Positions 24,676-34,846 of a DNA stretch of 64,000 nt are shown here, in pieces. Below the pieces are notes generated by a model. That model ran no database searches, had not been told where the DNA came from, and saw only the letters and a list, made by a program, of their open reading frames with translations. The stretch's first letter is position 1, and every line of letters begins with the position of its first letter. The position numbers and the translations under genes are program-made. Source of the stretch: Carbonatibacter sp965199245 (GTDB lineage: Bacteria; Pseudomonadota; Alphaproteobacteria; Kiloniellales; Kiloniellaceae); the NCBI GenBank assembly GCA_965199245.1, contig CBDAQP010000001.1, positions 992,001 to 1,056,000 on the forward strand, written 5' to 3'.

Positions 24676-27600
24676 TATCGGTTCTCTACGGAGACGGCCC
24701 CCGTCCGCATCCAGTTGATTGCAAGCCCTAGAACCGGTTTTTCTGGAAACAGCCTTTCAAGTACAGCGGCATAGGCTTCAAGCTGTGGCCGGTAGGTTAT
24801 GAAACTTTCTTCAAGTTCATCAACCGATCCTGATTTATGATCCACAATCAGGAAGCCATCAGGCCCTTCAGCCAGAAGGTCGATGATTGCATTTGTTTGA
24901 GCACCAGAGGGCTCCTGGCACTGCAGAGGCAACTCCAGATGAAAGCGATCATACCCCTTGCTCTTAAGCCACTTCTTCACGGCTTGAGCCTGCAGTTCAA
25001 TCGCTTTAGCCACTTCAATTTCTATCCCGGTTGCTTGGCATGCCTGATCAAGTAAATCGGGCTTAACTATGGCTGTCCTAAATGCCAGATGCCACGCTGT
25101 GCCACGGGTTGCCGCTTGATCGAAGCCATCTTCGACGGCGATAACGGGTGTACCAAGGTCAATAGTTTCTATAGAACTTGGCAGAGTTGTGTCTCGGGCA
25201 ACCAACTGAGATGGACGAATTCGCCAAGGCGACTTCTCGGTCTCGGGCATATCGCGAAGCTCACCAAAGCTAACTATGGCATCTGCTTCAACTGAAACAG
25301 GAATATCAAATTCCGCCGGTGGCTCGTCTGAGCAATCCAGGCTCCGCGCCGGATAAGCTGTCTCTCCGACTGTAACTTGTCCAGCATGTATTTCGAGTTC
25401 GCATTCCTGGATAAGCATTTCAGCAAAGCTGCCGAGGCCAGGACCTTTGGACTTTTTCTTTAATTTGAAGTCAGGCCATTCGATGATCAGACGGTCACGG
25501 GCTCTGGTCAGTGCGACATACAGCAGTCGACGTGCATCCTCTTCAGCTGAGAACCTGCGGGCTTCGATAAAATCGTTCTGTTTTTCTTTAAGTGGCAATC
25601 TTGGCGTATAACGTAAGATGGCCTTACTCAGAACGTTGTCCAAGTTCGAGAAGTCCTCAAATTCTGCGCGCATTGTGCCGGGCTTTTCTTCGATCTTGTC
25701 ATCCAGTCCGACAACAAACACGACGTTCCATTCCCGTCCTTTCGAGGCGTGCCAAGTGATGATCTCAACGCCATCAACCGACCCAGAACTTGGATCAGGA
25801 TGACGATCGAAATTGCGATCATCGCGCTGGTTTTCAAGCCATCCAAGAAACACCGGGGCAGTTTGCCCATAAAACCCTGCTGCGGCCTTCATATCGCGGT
25901 GGGAACTCTCAAAATTAGAAACTTCCCCTTCAAGCCTGAGAAGGTCCGCTCTCATTTGGATTGCATCCGGCAAGCTATTTGACCAATCACGGATACCAGC
26001 TTCAGCAATGACTTGTGGCACCAGTGTCCCCAGAGGTGTTGCCGCTGCCATTTTAGCTATTTCAACGAGTGGCTTGAGTTCGGCCAGACCCAAAAGCGTG
26101 TCATCTGCCAGTGCAATCATGGCCTCCTGCAAAGGCATGGCGCGTGGCCCAAGTGTCAAGAGGCAGAGGGCTGCATGGGCATCGGTTGGGTCAGCCACAA
26201 AAGCCAATGCACTTTTAGCTGCAATTACTGAAGGTGAGGACAGCCAGCCTTTCCGATTGATCCGAACAGGAACACCGAGTTCCTGTAGTCGATCCGCATA
26301 ACGTGCCGCTTGAGTATGTGTCTGGCACAAAATGGCAATATCGCCAGGACAGACGATGCGCATTTTAGGATCTTTAAGGTCACTGTGGCGATCCGCAATA
26401 ATTGTTTGATCATCAAGGATCGCTTTGACTCGTGCTGCTATATGTTGCTCTGGCCGTGAATTGGGCTTTATTGAAGACCTCCCTTGAACGACACGGACAA
26501 ATTCAAGGCATGTATGTCCAGTCTCAGGTCGCTGTGCCTCGAGCGGATTATAGTTCTCATGGAACAGGCGGGCACTAATGTCATTTACAAAACGCATGAT
26601 GCGCGGATCACTGCGCCAGTTACAATCAAGCGGAGTCGTTTTGGTTGGGAATTGCTTCGCCAGTTCATTTGTCAGGCGAGGATCGGCCCCCTGAAACCCC
26701 ATGATTGATTGTTTGGCATCGCCAACGAGAAGTGTGCGGGGTGCCGCTTGGGCAATACGCCAAAGCAGCGCAAATTGAACCGGATTAGTGTCCTGGAATT
26801 CGTCGACAATTACGCAATCAATATCTGCCATGATCGCATCGCGAATACGTGGCTTTAAGCGGAGTAACTTCTCAGCCTCGACAATCATATCGGCAAAGTC
26901 GATCACGCCTGCCTTGCGTTTTTTATCTGCGTAGCCTGACATAATCGCCTGAGCACCGAGAATGAGGCCTGATAGGTTGCGACTGGCGTCTTCCAGGGGG
27001 CCTGGGTGGCGGCTGACATCACTAGCCGCAGCAATCACATTTTCAGAAAGTTCTACAAAATTATCGGGAATTTTTACCCCTCGTGCTTTCGTGCGCAGGT
27101 CAGAAAGAGTAATCCAAAGTTTCCAATCCCTATCGAGGTCAATGTTATCGCGCGCCGCACGTAGTGCATTAAGCTGCTCTCTGAACTCTCTCTTCGCGGT
27201 GGCTGTATCTCCTGAGAACGGTATGCCGCCATCATGAAACTCTCTCAATAGAGCTGCGGCTGCGGTTTGAAGCCTGGATCGCAGCGGTTCGGGGTCTTTG
27301 AGCACTGCTCCGTATTGCTCCTGTAGGGCCTTTACCGCCCCGTCAGCAAGAGCCGGGTCTGTTCCTCCTTCGCCCAAGCCCCGCAGGAGATCGATCGTCC
27401 GGAACACCGTATTGCGAAATGCATCTTCAATGGTCCCTCCTGTCCAGGAGCTCCCGGCATATCCATAGCGTGGTAGTTCGGCCTTTATGGCATCAAGCAC
27501 TTCACAATGGGCAAGCTCCTGGCGAATAAGTAAATCGCGCTCGGCATCGCTCAAATGTCGAGGTCGGGGAGAAGCATTCGCCGCAAATGCGTGCTCAGTC

Positions 27601-27860
27601 ATAATTCGAAGGCCAAGCCCATGGATTGTCGAGACATAGGCTCGCTCAACGTCAAGTGCTTCTTCAACCATTCCATCTGCAAGCAGGGCACTTCGAATAC
27701 GTTCTTTTAGCTCACTGGCAGCCGCTTCGGTAAATGTAACCGCCATGATGCGATGAGGTTTCACATCACCTGCTTTCACCCAGTCCGTAAGATCAGTCTT
27801 GATCTTGAAAGTCTTGCCAGATCCTGCGCCAGCCGGAACAATATTTAGAATCTTACCCAT
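24657..27860 (-). CDS. AddA-like UvrD-family helicase with C-terminal nuclease domain
   Basis: 1067 aa. Walker A PAGAGSGKT at residues 9-17, motif Ia VTFTEAAASELKERI, DExx box VIVDEFQDTN, motif III/IV LLVGDAKQSIMGFQGADPRL and motifs V-VI EIITWHASKGREWNVV and RLLYVALTRARDRL are present. The C-terminal PD-(D/E)xK nuclease has IIDLLAEGPDGFLIVDHKSG and RPQLEAYAAVL. Start at 27860: AAGGAG lies 9 bases upstream, overlapping the AddB-like stop by 8 bases. The last five or six residues (YSQSII) and the stop come from an IS-A end. Processes DNA ends with its partner; probably an accessory-element version rather than housekeeping AddA. Confidence 0.82.
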   Translation of the reverse strand: MGKILNIVPAGAGSGKTFKIKTDLTDWVKAGDVKPHRIMAVTFTEAAASELKERIRSALLADGMVEEALDVERAYVSTIHGLGLRIMTEHAFAANASPRPRHLSDAERDLLIRQELAHCEVLDAIKAELPRYGYAGSSWTGGTIEDAFRNTVFRTIDLLRGLGEGGTDPALADGAVKALQEQYGAVLKDPEPLRSRLQTAAAALLREFHDGGIPFSGDTATAKREFREQLNALRAARDNIDLDRDWKLWITLSDLRTKARGVKIPDNFVELSENVIAAASDVSRHPGPLEDASRNLSGLILGAQAIMSGYADKKRKAGVIDFADMIVEAEKLLRLKPRIRDAIMADIDCVIVDEFQDTNPVQFALLWRIAQAAPRTLLVGDAKQSIMGFQGADPRLTNELAKQFPTKTTPLDCNWRSDPRIMRFVNDISARLFHENYNPLEAQRPETGHTCLEFVRVVQGRSSIKPNSRPEQHIAARVKAILDDQTIIADRHSDLKDPKMRIVCPGDIAILCQTHTQAARYADRLQELGVPVRINRKGWLSSPSVIAAKSALAFVADPTDAHAALCLLTLGPRAMPLQEAMIALADDTLLGLAELKPLVEIAKMAAATPLGTLVPQVIAEAGIRDWSNSLPDAIQMRADLLRLEGEVSNFESSHRDMKAAAGFYGQTAPVFLGWLENQRDDRNFDRHPDPSSGSVDGVEIITWHASKGREWNVVFVVGLDDKIEEKPGTMRAEFEDFSNLDNVLSKAILRYTPRLPLKEKQNDFIEARRFSAEEDARRLLYVALTRARDRLIIEWPDFKLKKKSKGPGLGSFAEMLIQECELEIHAGQVTVGETAYPARSLDCSDEPPAEFDIPVSVEADAIVSFGELRDMPETEKSPWRIRPSQLVARDTTLPSSIETIDLGTPVIAVEDGFDQAATRGTAWHLAFRTAIVKPDLLDQACQATGIEIEVAKAIELQAQAVKKWLKSKGYDRFHLELPLQCQEPSGAQTNAIIDLLAEGPDGFLIVDHKSGSVDELEESFITYRPQLEAYAAVLERLFPEKPVLGLAINWMRTGAVSVENRYSQSII

Positions 27861-30537
27861 CGGCGACGTCTCCTTCATTCCCAGACGGAATCAAGAATGC
27901 CACGATAAGAGTGCTTTCCTGTAGAGCATAGGGTGTCAATTTTGCAGTTTTTTCGAAGAAGGTCACATCATCTGCAGAATTCAGACTGACAGTTCCGGTG
28001 CGTACTTCTGCGATCCGTTCCTGGAGCTTTTCAATGGCTTGCGCCGAAATGTCCCTGTTAATAATGTCGAAACCTTCGCCTTCAGGGCTCATGCCATTCA
28101 CTAGAATTCCACTGTCATTGATTAGATGATAAGCAACGCCAATTTCTGGCTTCAACTTAAGCATTTTATCCAGCACCCCCTCTTTGAGGTCAGGGTTTAG
28201 GAGCATGGCACGATAAATCCCAAGCTGAAGGTCCCAACCAACGTCCATGCGATCGCGGCGGTTTTTGCTACCACTCTTTTTATGGTCGACGATTAAAATC
28301 CGCCCATCGGGCAAACCAAGCAGGCAATCCGCTCGACCAAATAGTTCCAATCCGTGGGCATTCCCCATGATGTCTATTTCATTATCAATCACTTTTGCAC
28401 CGATGGTTGACAGCGCAGCTGTCCATTTCCTGGCGGCACGGGTGATGTCTCTTTCCAGGCCTTGCCGCTCAACCTTCCACAGGGGGCTGTTAAGAAACGG
28501 CGCGTACTTTCGGACAGCTTGATCCAAGAGCCCGGCTACTTTTGCATTAATCGTCAAATCATTGGGGAGTGGGTTATCTTTCGGGAAGAGATGTTCCAGC
28601 ACCTCATGGGCCAGCGTGCCGGAGAGGATATGATCAAAAGTCTCCGGTGCCCAGACGACTTCCTCTGCGCCAAACTCAGCCAAAGTCCAGGCCAATGGAC
28701 TAACCATAAGTTTTTCAAGACGGCTCGGAGACTGTCTTCGCGGGTTGCCATCACTATCTACCCGACTCATAAACAAATTGCGGTTCAACCTGATTTGGCC
28801 ACTTTCCGGAATTTGCTCCGTGAGAACCCGCTTGATTGAAGGAATTGTTCGCGCAGAACAGGGCCATTCTTCTTGAGGCGTTGATCTGATGTCTCTGATC
28901 AGTTCATTTGGATCTTCAATGGTTCCTACCCCGGGTTTATTCATGTCGCGTATGGTTCGGGCAAGTAGTGACAGCACTGTTGATGTTGACTGTCGGCTAC
29001 CATCGAGACCACGCATCGGATAAAGAAACGTGCAGCTTTCACTGGCCAGAGAGAACTGCCTTCGAAAAAGCTCGAGTCCCATTGCAAGATGGTCAGCACG
29101 CCCGGGTAGCTTAACCCCAGTCAGTTTCTCAAGGCTTTCGAGTTCGCTATCGAGAAACAAAGAGGATGCCGAGGATGCGCGTGGATATCGTCCGTCTACT
29201 GCCCCTAGAACAAGAAGGTGCTTCGCAGGTCGCCATGGTAAGGAAACTTCACTAATCACACTGACACCTTCAACAAAGTGCTCTGGTGGCGAGGAAATTG
29301 GTGCCGCTGGGTTAAGCTCTTCCAGAAGGCGCTCCCAGTTCGTCTGGTTCATTGTCGCGAGAAGGCTTTTGAGGTTTGGCAACTGTGCCCAAAGGCTTTT
29401 CACATCATCGCGATAGTCATCCTCATCCGTTAAGCACTGAGCAAGCAGATCAAATTGGACAGAAACACTGGCGGCATTCCTTGCGCGATCATCGCGAAGT
29501 GCTCGAAACAACCGCTTGGATTTGCCTTCAAACGACTTCGCCATGCCAGGCTCAAAGCGTCCCTTCATTACTTCCCTTGCCAGAGCTGCACCTGTTTCAG
29601 AAGGCCACGGCATGAGGGGTGATACATAAAGACTGGCGAGTACCATGGCAGGCGCGGGAGTATTTAGGGCCAATGCAAAATGTAGCAGTGTCTCTGTGGC
29701 AACATCACGTTGTGGTGCCGAGATTGGTAGGCCAGACAAGGGAATGCCCGAGGCATGAAAAGCACTGCCTAAGTGCTGCTGGTACCCTGGGTCTTCAGGC
29801 AAAAGGACGGCGATATCTTCGGGAGCAGTCCCTTGATCGATCAGCTGTTGGCTGATAGCCGCTGCAAATTCTGCTTCTTCAGCAAGGTCACGGACGCCCC
29901 AGAAAGAAAGAGATCCGTCGGCTGGTATGGGGGAGCCAGCCTTGCCGAGTAATCCGCGCTGGGCATGTCCAAGGCTAGTGGCCTCTTTTGCTTCCTGATA
30001 AACACAATTCTGACGTTCCTGCCAAAGGCGCTGAGCATCCGCATCAGCCACTCCATGATGACGGACAAGGGTTGCGCACAACTCTGTTTCCGCTTTCGTG
30101 GAAAATTGCGATTTGGACGAATCAATAATAGGTAGTGCCTCTAGAGCATCTGAACCGTCTGAGCAGATAACATGACGCATCACCTGAAGGTCTAAGGGTA
30201 TGGCATCTTCCATGGCCAGCCACAAATCCAATAAGGCCTCGACGTGGCGATGGAGGCGTGAGCCTACCGCAAGCTTAGAGACATCAATTTCTGTTGGGTC
30301 CAATTTGCGGGTCGCTAGCATGAGGTCGCGTAGTGCACTTGATACTGCGGAAATCGTTTCACGTGGGGCATTCCTGTAGCTTTCTGCCCACGGACTGTCA
30401 GGGTTTGAAATTAAGGAATTTGCATCAGCGGGCGATACATTTGGCACAAGGTAAATTTCACGCAAAAGATCCATTGTCACGAAGCGTTGAGCCCCGGTTA
30501 CTGGGTGTGACGTAATAATCGGATCAAGGTTCAGCAT
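27853..30537 (-). CDS. AddB-like nuclease/helicase partner
   Basis: 894 aa, first gene of the pair. No Walker A is evident near the N-terminus. The middle has inactive-helicase-like blocks (LLVLGAVDGRYPRASSASSL, VEGVSVISEVSLPWRPAKHL). The C-terminal PD-(D/E)xK nuclease shows HEVLEHLFP, LFGRADCLLGLPDGRILIVD-HKKSG and DLQLGIYRAML (QxxxY). The Cys residues of the AddB iron-sulfur cluster are not seen; the usual C-P-R/F site reads SPSRLEKLMVSPLAW. Together with its partner it should form a dual-nuclease end-processing complex. The N-terminus is unlike the chromosomal alphaproteobacterial AddB I know. Confidence 0.75.
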   Translation of the reverse strand: MLNLDPIITSHPVTGAQRFVTMDLLREIYLVPNVSPADANSLISNPDSPWAESYRNAPRETISAVSSALRDLMLATRKLDPTEIDVSKLAVGSRLHRHVEALLDLWLAMEDAIPLDLQVMRHVICSDGSDALEALPIIDSSKSQFSTKAETELCATLVRHHGVADADAQRLWQERQNCVYQEAKEATSLGHAQRGLLGKAGSPIPADGSLSFWGVRDLAEEAEFAAAISQQLIDQGTAPEDIAVLLPEDPGYQQHLGSAFHASGIPLSGLPISAPQRDVATETLLHFALALNTPAPAMVLASLYVSPLMPWPSETGAALAREVMKGRFEPGMAKSFEGKSKRLFRALRDDRARNAASVSVQFDLLAQCLTDEDDYRDDVKSLWAQLPNLKSLLATMNQTNWERLLEELNPAAPISSPPEHFVEGVSVISEVSLPWRPAKHLLVLGAVDGRYPRASSASSLFLDSELESLEKLTGVKLPGRADHLAMGLELFRRQFSLASESCTFLYPMRGLDGSRQSTSTVLSLLARTIRDMNKPGVGTIEDPNELIRDIRSTPQEEWPCSARTIPSIKRVLTEQIPESGQIRLNRNLFMSRVDSDGNPRRQSPSRLEKLMVSPLAWTLAEFGAEEVVWAPETFDHILSGTLAHEVLEHLFPKDNPLPNDLTINAKVAGLLDQAVRKYAPFLNSPLWKVERQGLERDITRAARKWTAALSTIGAKVIDNEIDIMGNAHGLELFGRADCLLGLPDGRILIVDHKKSGSKNRRDRMDVGWDLQLGIYRAMLLNPDLKEGVLDKMLKLKPEIGVAYHLINDSGILVNGMSPEGEGFDIINRDISAQAIEKLQERIAEVRTGTVSLNSADDVTFFEKTAKLTPYALQESTLIVAFLIPSGNEGDVADG

Positions 30538-30663
30538 TGACAGCCTCTATACTTCTCTTTCAATCATTGAGTTTTCACGTGGGCTCGGAATGTGCCTATC
30601 CCAGTGCAATAAGGGGTCATATCCCGATTTATGACTGAGCCACTGATGGGGGTTATTGATGTG

Positions 30664-30854
30664 TTGTTCTCCCCAAACCTGTGCCATTGAGCAGTCAGCT
30701 TTTCCCGTATGACAGGTTCATGCGACCTTGTCCATTCTGTTCCGGGTTAACCCGGAACAGAATGATGCGAATTCATTGGGGGTTGCCCAATTCAGGGCGG
30801 AGTGTGGCCTGTGATTGTTGTCGTTGATCATCCATCTTTCTGTCAAGCCTCTCT
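30664..30854 (-). mobile_element. IS-E 3' remnant beside IS-C copy 1
   Basis: The reverse strand encodes NDNNHRPHSALNWATPNEFA, then FCSGLTRNRMDKVA, the C-terminus of the IS3-type IS-E transposase. It contains the palindrome TTCCGGGTTAACCCGGAA and ends GTTTGGGGAGAACA. Joined to IS-C at exactly the same point as at 62365/62366. Confidence 0.85.
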
Positions 30855-31638
30855 CAGAAGTTGTCTGACAATTAAATTTTATAATTCTGTTGATTGAGAT
30901 TTGTATGAAGCGTAGCCGGATCATGGCTTCCTGCGTTTTGTCGAGATTTTCGTAATGTTTTGCCAGCCGCCCTGCAGGCTCCAGCCATGTGAAAGATCGC
31001 TCGACAATCCAGCACTTTGGCAGCACCCTGAACGCTTTTTCTTCACCTCGCTTTACGATCCCGATTTTCAGTTTTTCCTGATTGGCCAGCGCGTCCATGA
31101 TCGGCCCGCGATAACCAGCCCGGAACAATTTCAGCCTTCCGTGCTTTTTCTTTATATCGTTCAAGAGAATGCGGGCCGCGATCCTGTATTCCAGCATCAT
31201 GCACCACCGGATGCAGCGGAAACCCGGGCAGATCCACCCATAAATGCCGCCTGATTCCCTTCACTTTTTTGCCGGCCCCCTTTTTTTGTGTCGGGGCCTT
31301 GAGCGATTGTGAGTCGATAATGCCCGCGCCTGCCTGTTTGTTCCGGCCCTCAGGCAGCCGAAGCACGCCATGGAGGTCACGCAGGATAATCTGCCAGGTT
31401 CCATCCTTTTTCCAGCGACTGAAATGGCCGTGAACGGTCTGCCATGGCGGGAAATCCCCGGGAAGAAGTCGCCACTGACAGCCTGTTTTCAGGACGTAAA
31501 AACAGGCGTTTAATATATTCCCGGGCGAGTGTTTGAAGGGACGGCCACCGCCATTGCGGTGCCCAAAATATCCGCGCAACAGAGACCATTGCGCATCGGT
31601 GAGATCAGTATCATAAGTCATGCCAAAAATCATTAAAG
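30855..31638 (-). mobile_element. IS-C copy 1 (IS5 family, IS427-like), two-frame transposase, end split off
   Basis: The reverse strand starts MTYDTDLTDAQWSLLRGYFG, continues HRNGGGRPFKHSPGNIL, QWRLLPGDFPPWQTVHGHFS and KKVKGIRRHLWVDLPGFPLH. It then shifts frame near AGIQDR into ARILLNDIKKKHGRLKLFRA and PKCWIVERSFTWLE. Such a -1 arrangement is common in IS427-type elements, so it could be functional. The left terminus is AGAAGTTGTCTGACAATTAA. The 5' end is missing beyond CTTT at 31638; the missing 52 bases are at 17105-17156. Confidence 0.82.
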
Positions 31639-32968
31639 AGTTCGCGCTGAAAAACTCTGAAGTCCGCAGATAATATGGATTCCCAGAGGGAATCAAGTAT
31701 TGTAAAATACCAGCAGGATCGCTTTCACCCCTCGTTTTCCGGTAGATTTTCATGAAACCCAGGAAGCAGCAACGCCGACCTCTTTCGCGAACGCCTTGAT
31801 TCGATCATCGACAAGGAACATAATCTGATACGCCTGAGCAACTTGATGGCCTGGTCCACATTTGATGAGGCCTTTGGCAAGCACGACAGGCCGCCGTCCT
31901 GCGAAACCAACGCGTTTGATGGTCGGGCTGCACTATCTGAAACACATGTACGACCTGTCCGACGATGAGGTTGTGGAGCGGTGGGTCGAGAACCCCTACT
32001 GGCAGTATTTTTGCGGTTTCGATTTTTTTCAGCACCGCCTGCCGATTCGAGCGGATTACGGTGGATACGACCGTTCAACCCGGGGCCATAGCTTACCCCA
32101 CCGACAGCCGTCTGTATCTGAAAGCGTTGCAAGCTCTGGTTCGCCAGGCCAAACGGCACGGCATTGTCCTGCGCCGCAGCCACACCCGTGTGGCCAGACA
32201 CGCTGCCCTTATGGCCGGGCGTTACGCCCATGCCAGACAGTTCCGGCGCATGCGCCGCGAGATCAGGACACTGAAGACCTGTCCGGGCCGAGTTTTCCGC
32301 GATATTGTCCGTAAGATTGCCGGGAACGCCGGCCTCGAGGCCCGGTTCGCGAAACTGTTGGGCCTGGCGTCTTCTGATGCAACAGCCCGGGGACAGGAAC
32401 AGGCTCTATGCCCTGCACGCTCCGGAAGTTGCCTGCATCGCCAGGGGTAAGGCGCGTAATCCTGACGGGTTTGGCGCCAGGATCGGGATTGCGACCACCA
32501 ACCGCGAAGGTCTGGGCGAAAAGTTTCCGGGGCAATCCCTGCGATGGCCATACTCTGGCTGATACAGTGGCCCGGGCCGCCCGGATGACTGGACCGGAAC
32601 GGGTCTACGTCGACAGGGGCTATCGCGGCCACAATGACGAGGGCGAGGCCTCGGTCATGATGTCAGGGCGCACGCGCGGATTGAGCCCGCAGATGACGCG
32701 CGAACTCAAACGAAGGTCGGCCATCGAGGCCACCATCGGACACATGAAAACCGATGGCCGCCTTGATCGGAACGTCCTGAAAGGCCAGACTGGAGACACC
32801 ATGAACGCCTTGCTGGCGGCCATAACATGCGTCTGAACGCCATCGCGTTTTGGCTTGTCCGGGGCATCAATGCGCTGATCAGGACGACGAAAACGGCAAA
32901 ATCGAATACTTCACCACACTTCCAACGCTGCGAAATAGCAATGACTTAGGATTTGTTCAGCGCGAACT
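31639..32968 (+). mobile_element. IS-D copy 2 (IS5-like family), transposase frameshifted
   Basis: 1330 bases from AGTTCGCGCTGAA to TTCAGCGCGAACT, with AAAG on both sides, inverted relative to copy 1. Transposase pieces lie in several frames: MVGLHYLKHMYDLSDDEVVE, ERWVENPYWQYFCGFDFFQH, KALQALVRQAKRHGIVLRRS, PERVYVDRGYRGHNDEGEA and RRSAIEATIGHMKTDGRLDR. About 100 bases shorter than copy 1 through internal deletions, so also defective. Confidence 0.85.
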
Positions 32969-33844
32969 AAAGACTCTCTGGGCCTGGCGTGTGAGCAGAT
33001 TCTGTGATTCAAGGACGGACACAGTTTTGGAGATTTGTCATGGGTCAGCCCCTTCCCCTGCGTCAGGATGATGACGCATCCCGTCTTCGCCGTCTTGCCC
33101 GGCACTCGACAGATTCGAACCAGACGCGCCGCTTGCTTGCCCTTGCAGTCATCTATGATGGCGGCAGTCGCAGTGAAGCCGCGCGGCGTTGGTCGTCAAG
33201 TTGCCTGAGTGCCACCTTGCGCAAACACGGAGACAGGACATTGACGGCCCGACCGCGTCATCATGGCCAGAACGGGCATGCGATTGACACATTTAAAAAA
33301 AACTTCCCCGCCGAAATAGCCTCTCTGCAAGCCGGAATTTGTCCCACTGGAAATCCGGTGGCAGGATGAGGCGCGTGTTGGCCAGAAGAACACCATGTTG
33401 GGCCAAACGGGGCACACGGCCTGTGGCACCAAAAGACCAGCGCACAAAATCCGCCTGGATATTCGGGGCGATCTGCCCCGCCCGGGGGGGCCGCGCTTGT
33501 CCTGCCGCAGTGCAATACCTGCGGGATGCAAGGGCATCCGGAGGACATATCATCACAGCCGGTGCCCATGCTGTCATTATCCTTGACAAGGCGGGCTGGC
33601 ACACCACCGGCAAACTGGATATTCCCGACAATATCACCCTGTTGCCGTTGCCGCCACGCAGTCCTGCCCCGGTCGAAAATGTCTGGCAATATTTGCGACA
33701 AAACTGGCTGTCAAACCGCGTCTTTCAGGACCAGATCGTTTCCCTCTGTTGTGACGCATGGAATAATCTCACCGACAGGCCATGGAAAATCAGGTCCATT
33801 GGGTACAGAAAATGGGCCCAGGGGTTCTAACTTTCAGGAATTGG
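32969..33844 (+). mobile_element. IS-B copy 2 (IS630 family), deleted and split
   Basis: Starts at AAAGACTCTCTGGGCCTGG, the inner side of the IS-D target. It encodes MGQPLPLRQDDDASRLRRLA and DGGSRSEAARRW, jumps to SSCLSATLRKHGDRTL (internal deletion of roughly 200 bases), and after another break gives TKSAWIFGAICPARGGRA, AVIILDKAGWHTTGKL and PPRSPAPVENVWQYLRQN. It ends GGAATTGG-TA. Its outer left end is at 18592-18612. Confidence 0.83.
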
Positions 33845-33979
33845 TATAAGTTCTGAACGGTCGGGAAACAGATAACCCAAAAATACCGTGCTGTTCATAA
33901 AGCGTAAAGACCCTGTGAGTCATGATGACGTTTGTAGAATTCGCGTCCTTTACGCCTGCCTCTGCTGTTTTGTGAGGGG

Positions 33980-34846
33980 ATGGGCCATAGCGTGTGGGTA
34001 GAATTGATGACAAAGCATCCCGACAGTTTTTCCGGTCGCCCTCATCGAGTAGTCCTGCTTTTGGCACTTGGCCTGTCGTTGGTGGTTTGGTGCAGTTCTG
34101 CCAAACCATCTGGGGCCGAGTCCTTGCGTGCGGGGATGTCGTTTGATCTGCGTCTTGACCACAAACAAGAACCTGAACCCGTGGAGGGGGTTGATGTTGT
34201 GATCTTTGATCTGTTCAACAGCAACCCGGCAACGGTGCGGTTGTCTGCGGCAAAGGGCATTGTGCCGATCTGTTTTATTTCTGCGGGGACTGTTTCGATG
34301 AGAGACCCCGATTTTTCCGGTTTTCAGAGGGATATGCTGGGCAAAAGCCTACCGGAGAAACCACAGGTGCGCTGGCTTGATATACGTCGCCGTGTTGTGA
34401 CTGTTCCCTTTCTGGCCCGGCGGATGGATCTGTGTCAGGCAAAGGGTTTTAACGGCGTTTTACTGGGCAATATTGACACTCAAGATTTGGACAGCGGCTT
34501 TCCCGTCACAGCGGAAGACCTCAAAAGCTATCTGCGCTTTTTGGTCTATGAGGCCCGACGCAGGGACTTGCTTGTCGGGCTTGAAGGGGCTGATCTGGTG
34601 CAATCCCTGGAAGGATCTTTTGATTTTGCCATGGTACGGGACTGTTTGAGCGACAGGCTCTGTGCGCGCTATGCCCCCTATCGACAACACAATAAACCCG
34701 TCTTTGCCCTCAGTGCGCTCCGCGACGAAGAAGCGCAAAAAACCTTTTGCCAAACAACCCGGCGACAGGGGTTCTACGGGCTGATCCAGCTCGAAGGCCT
34801 CGCCCGAGCGCGAATGAGTTGTCAGGCTTTTCTCAATCCGCCGTGA
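33980..34846 (+). CDS. GH114-like (endo-alpha-1,4-polygalactosaminidase fold) exported protein
   Basis: 288 aa with an N-terminal signal or anchor (hydrophobic about residues 24-37) and a TIM-barrel domain of the GH114/DUF297 type: VIFDLFNSNPATVRLSAAKG, IVPICFISAGTVSMRDPDF, WLDIRRRVV and RRMDLCQAKGFNGVLLGN. The family's putative catalytic residues appear altered: the usual D-N-x-D reads GNID (163-166) and the later E-Q-C reads VRDC (219-222). Polysaccharide role is inferred from the family. An ATG at 34007 is an alternative start. Overlaps the convergent IMPase gene by 14 bases. Confidence 0.72.
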   Translation: MGHSVWVELMTKHPDSFSGRPHRVVLLLALGLSLVVWCSSAKPSGAESLRAGMSFDLRLDHKQEPEPVEGVDVVIFDLFNSNPATVRLSAAKGIVPICFISAGTVSMRDPDFSGFQRDMLGKSLPEKPQVRWLDIRRRVVTVPFLARRMDLCQAKGFNGVLLGNIDTQDLDSGFPVTAEDLKSYLRFLVYEARRRDLLVGLEGADLVQSLEGSFDFAMVRDCLSDRLCARYAPYRQHNKPVFALSALRDEEAQKTFCQTTRRQGFYGLIQLEGLARARMSCQAFLNPP

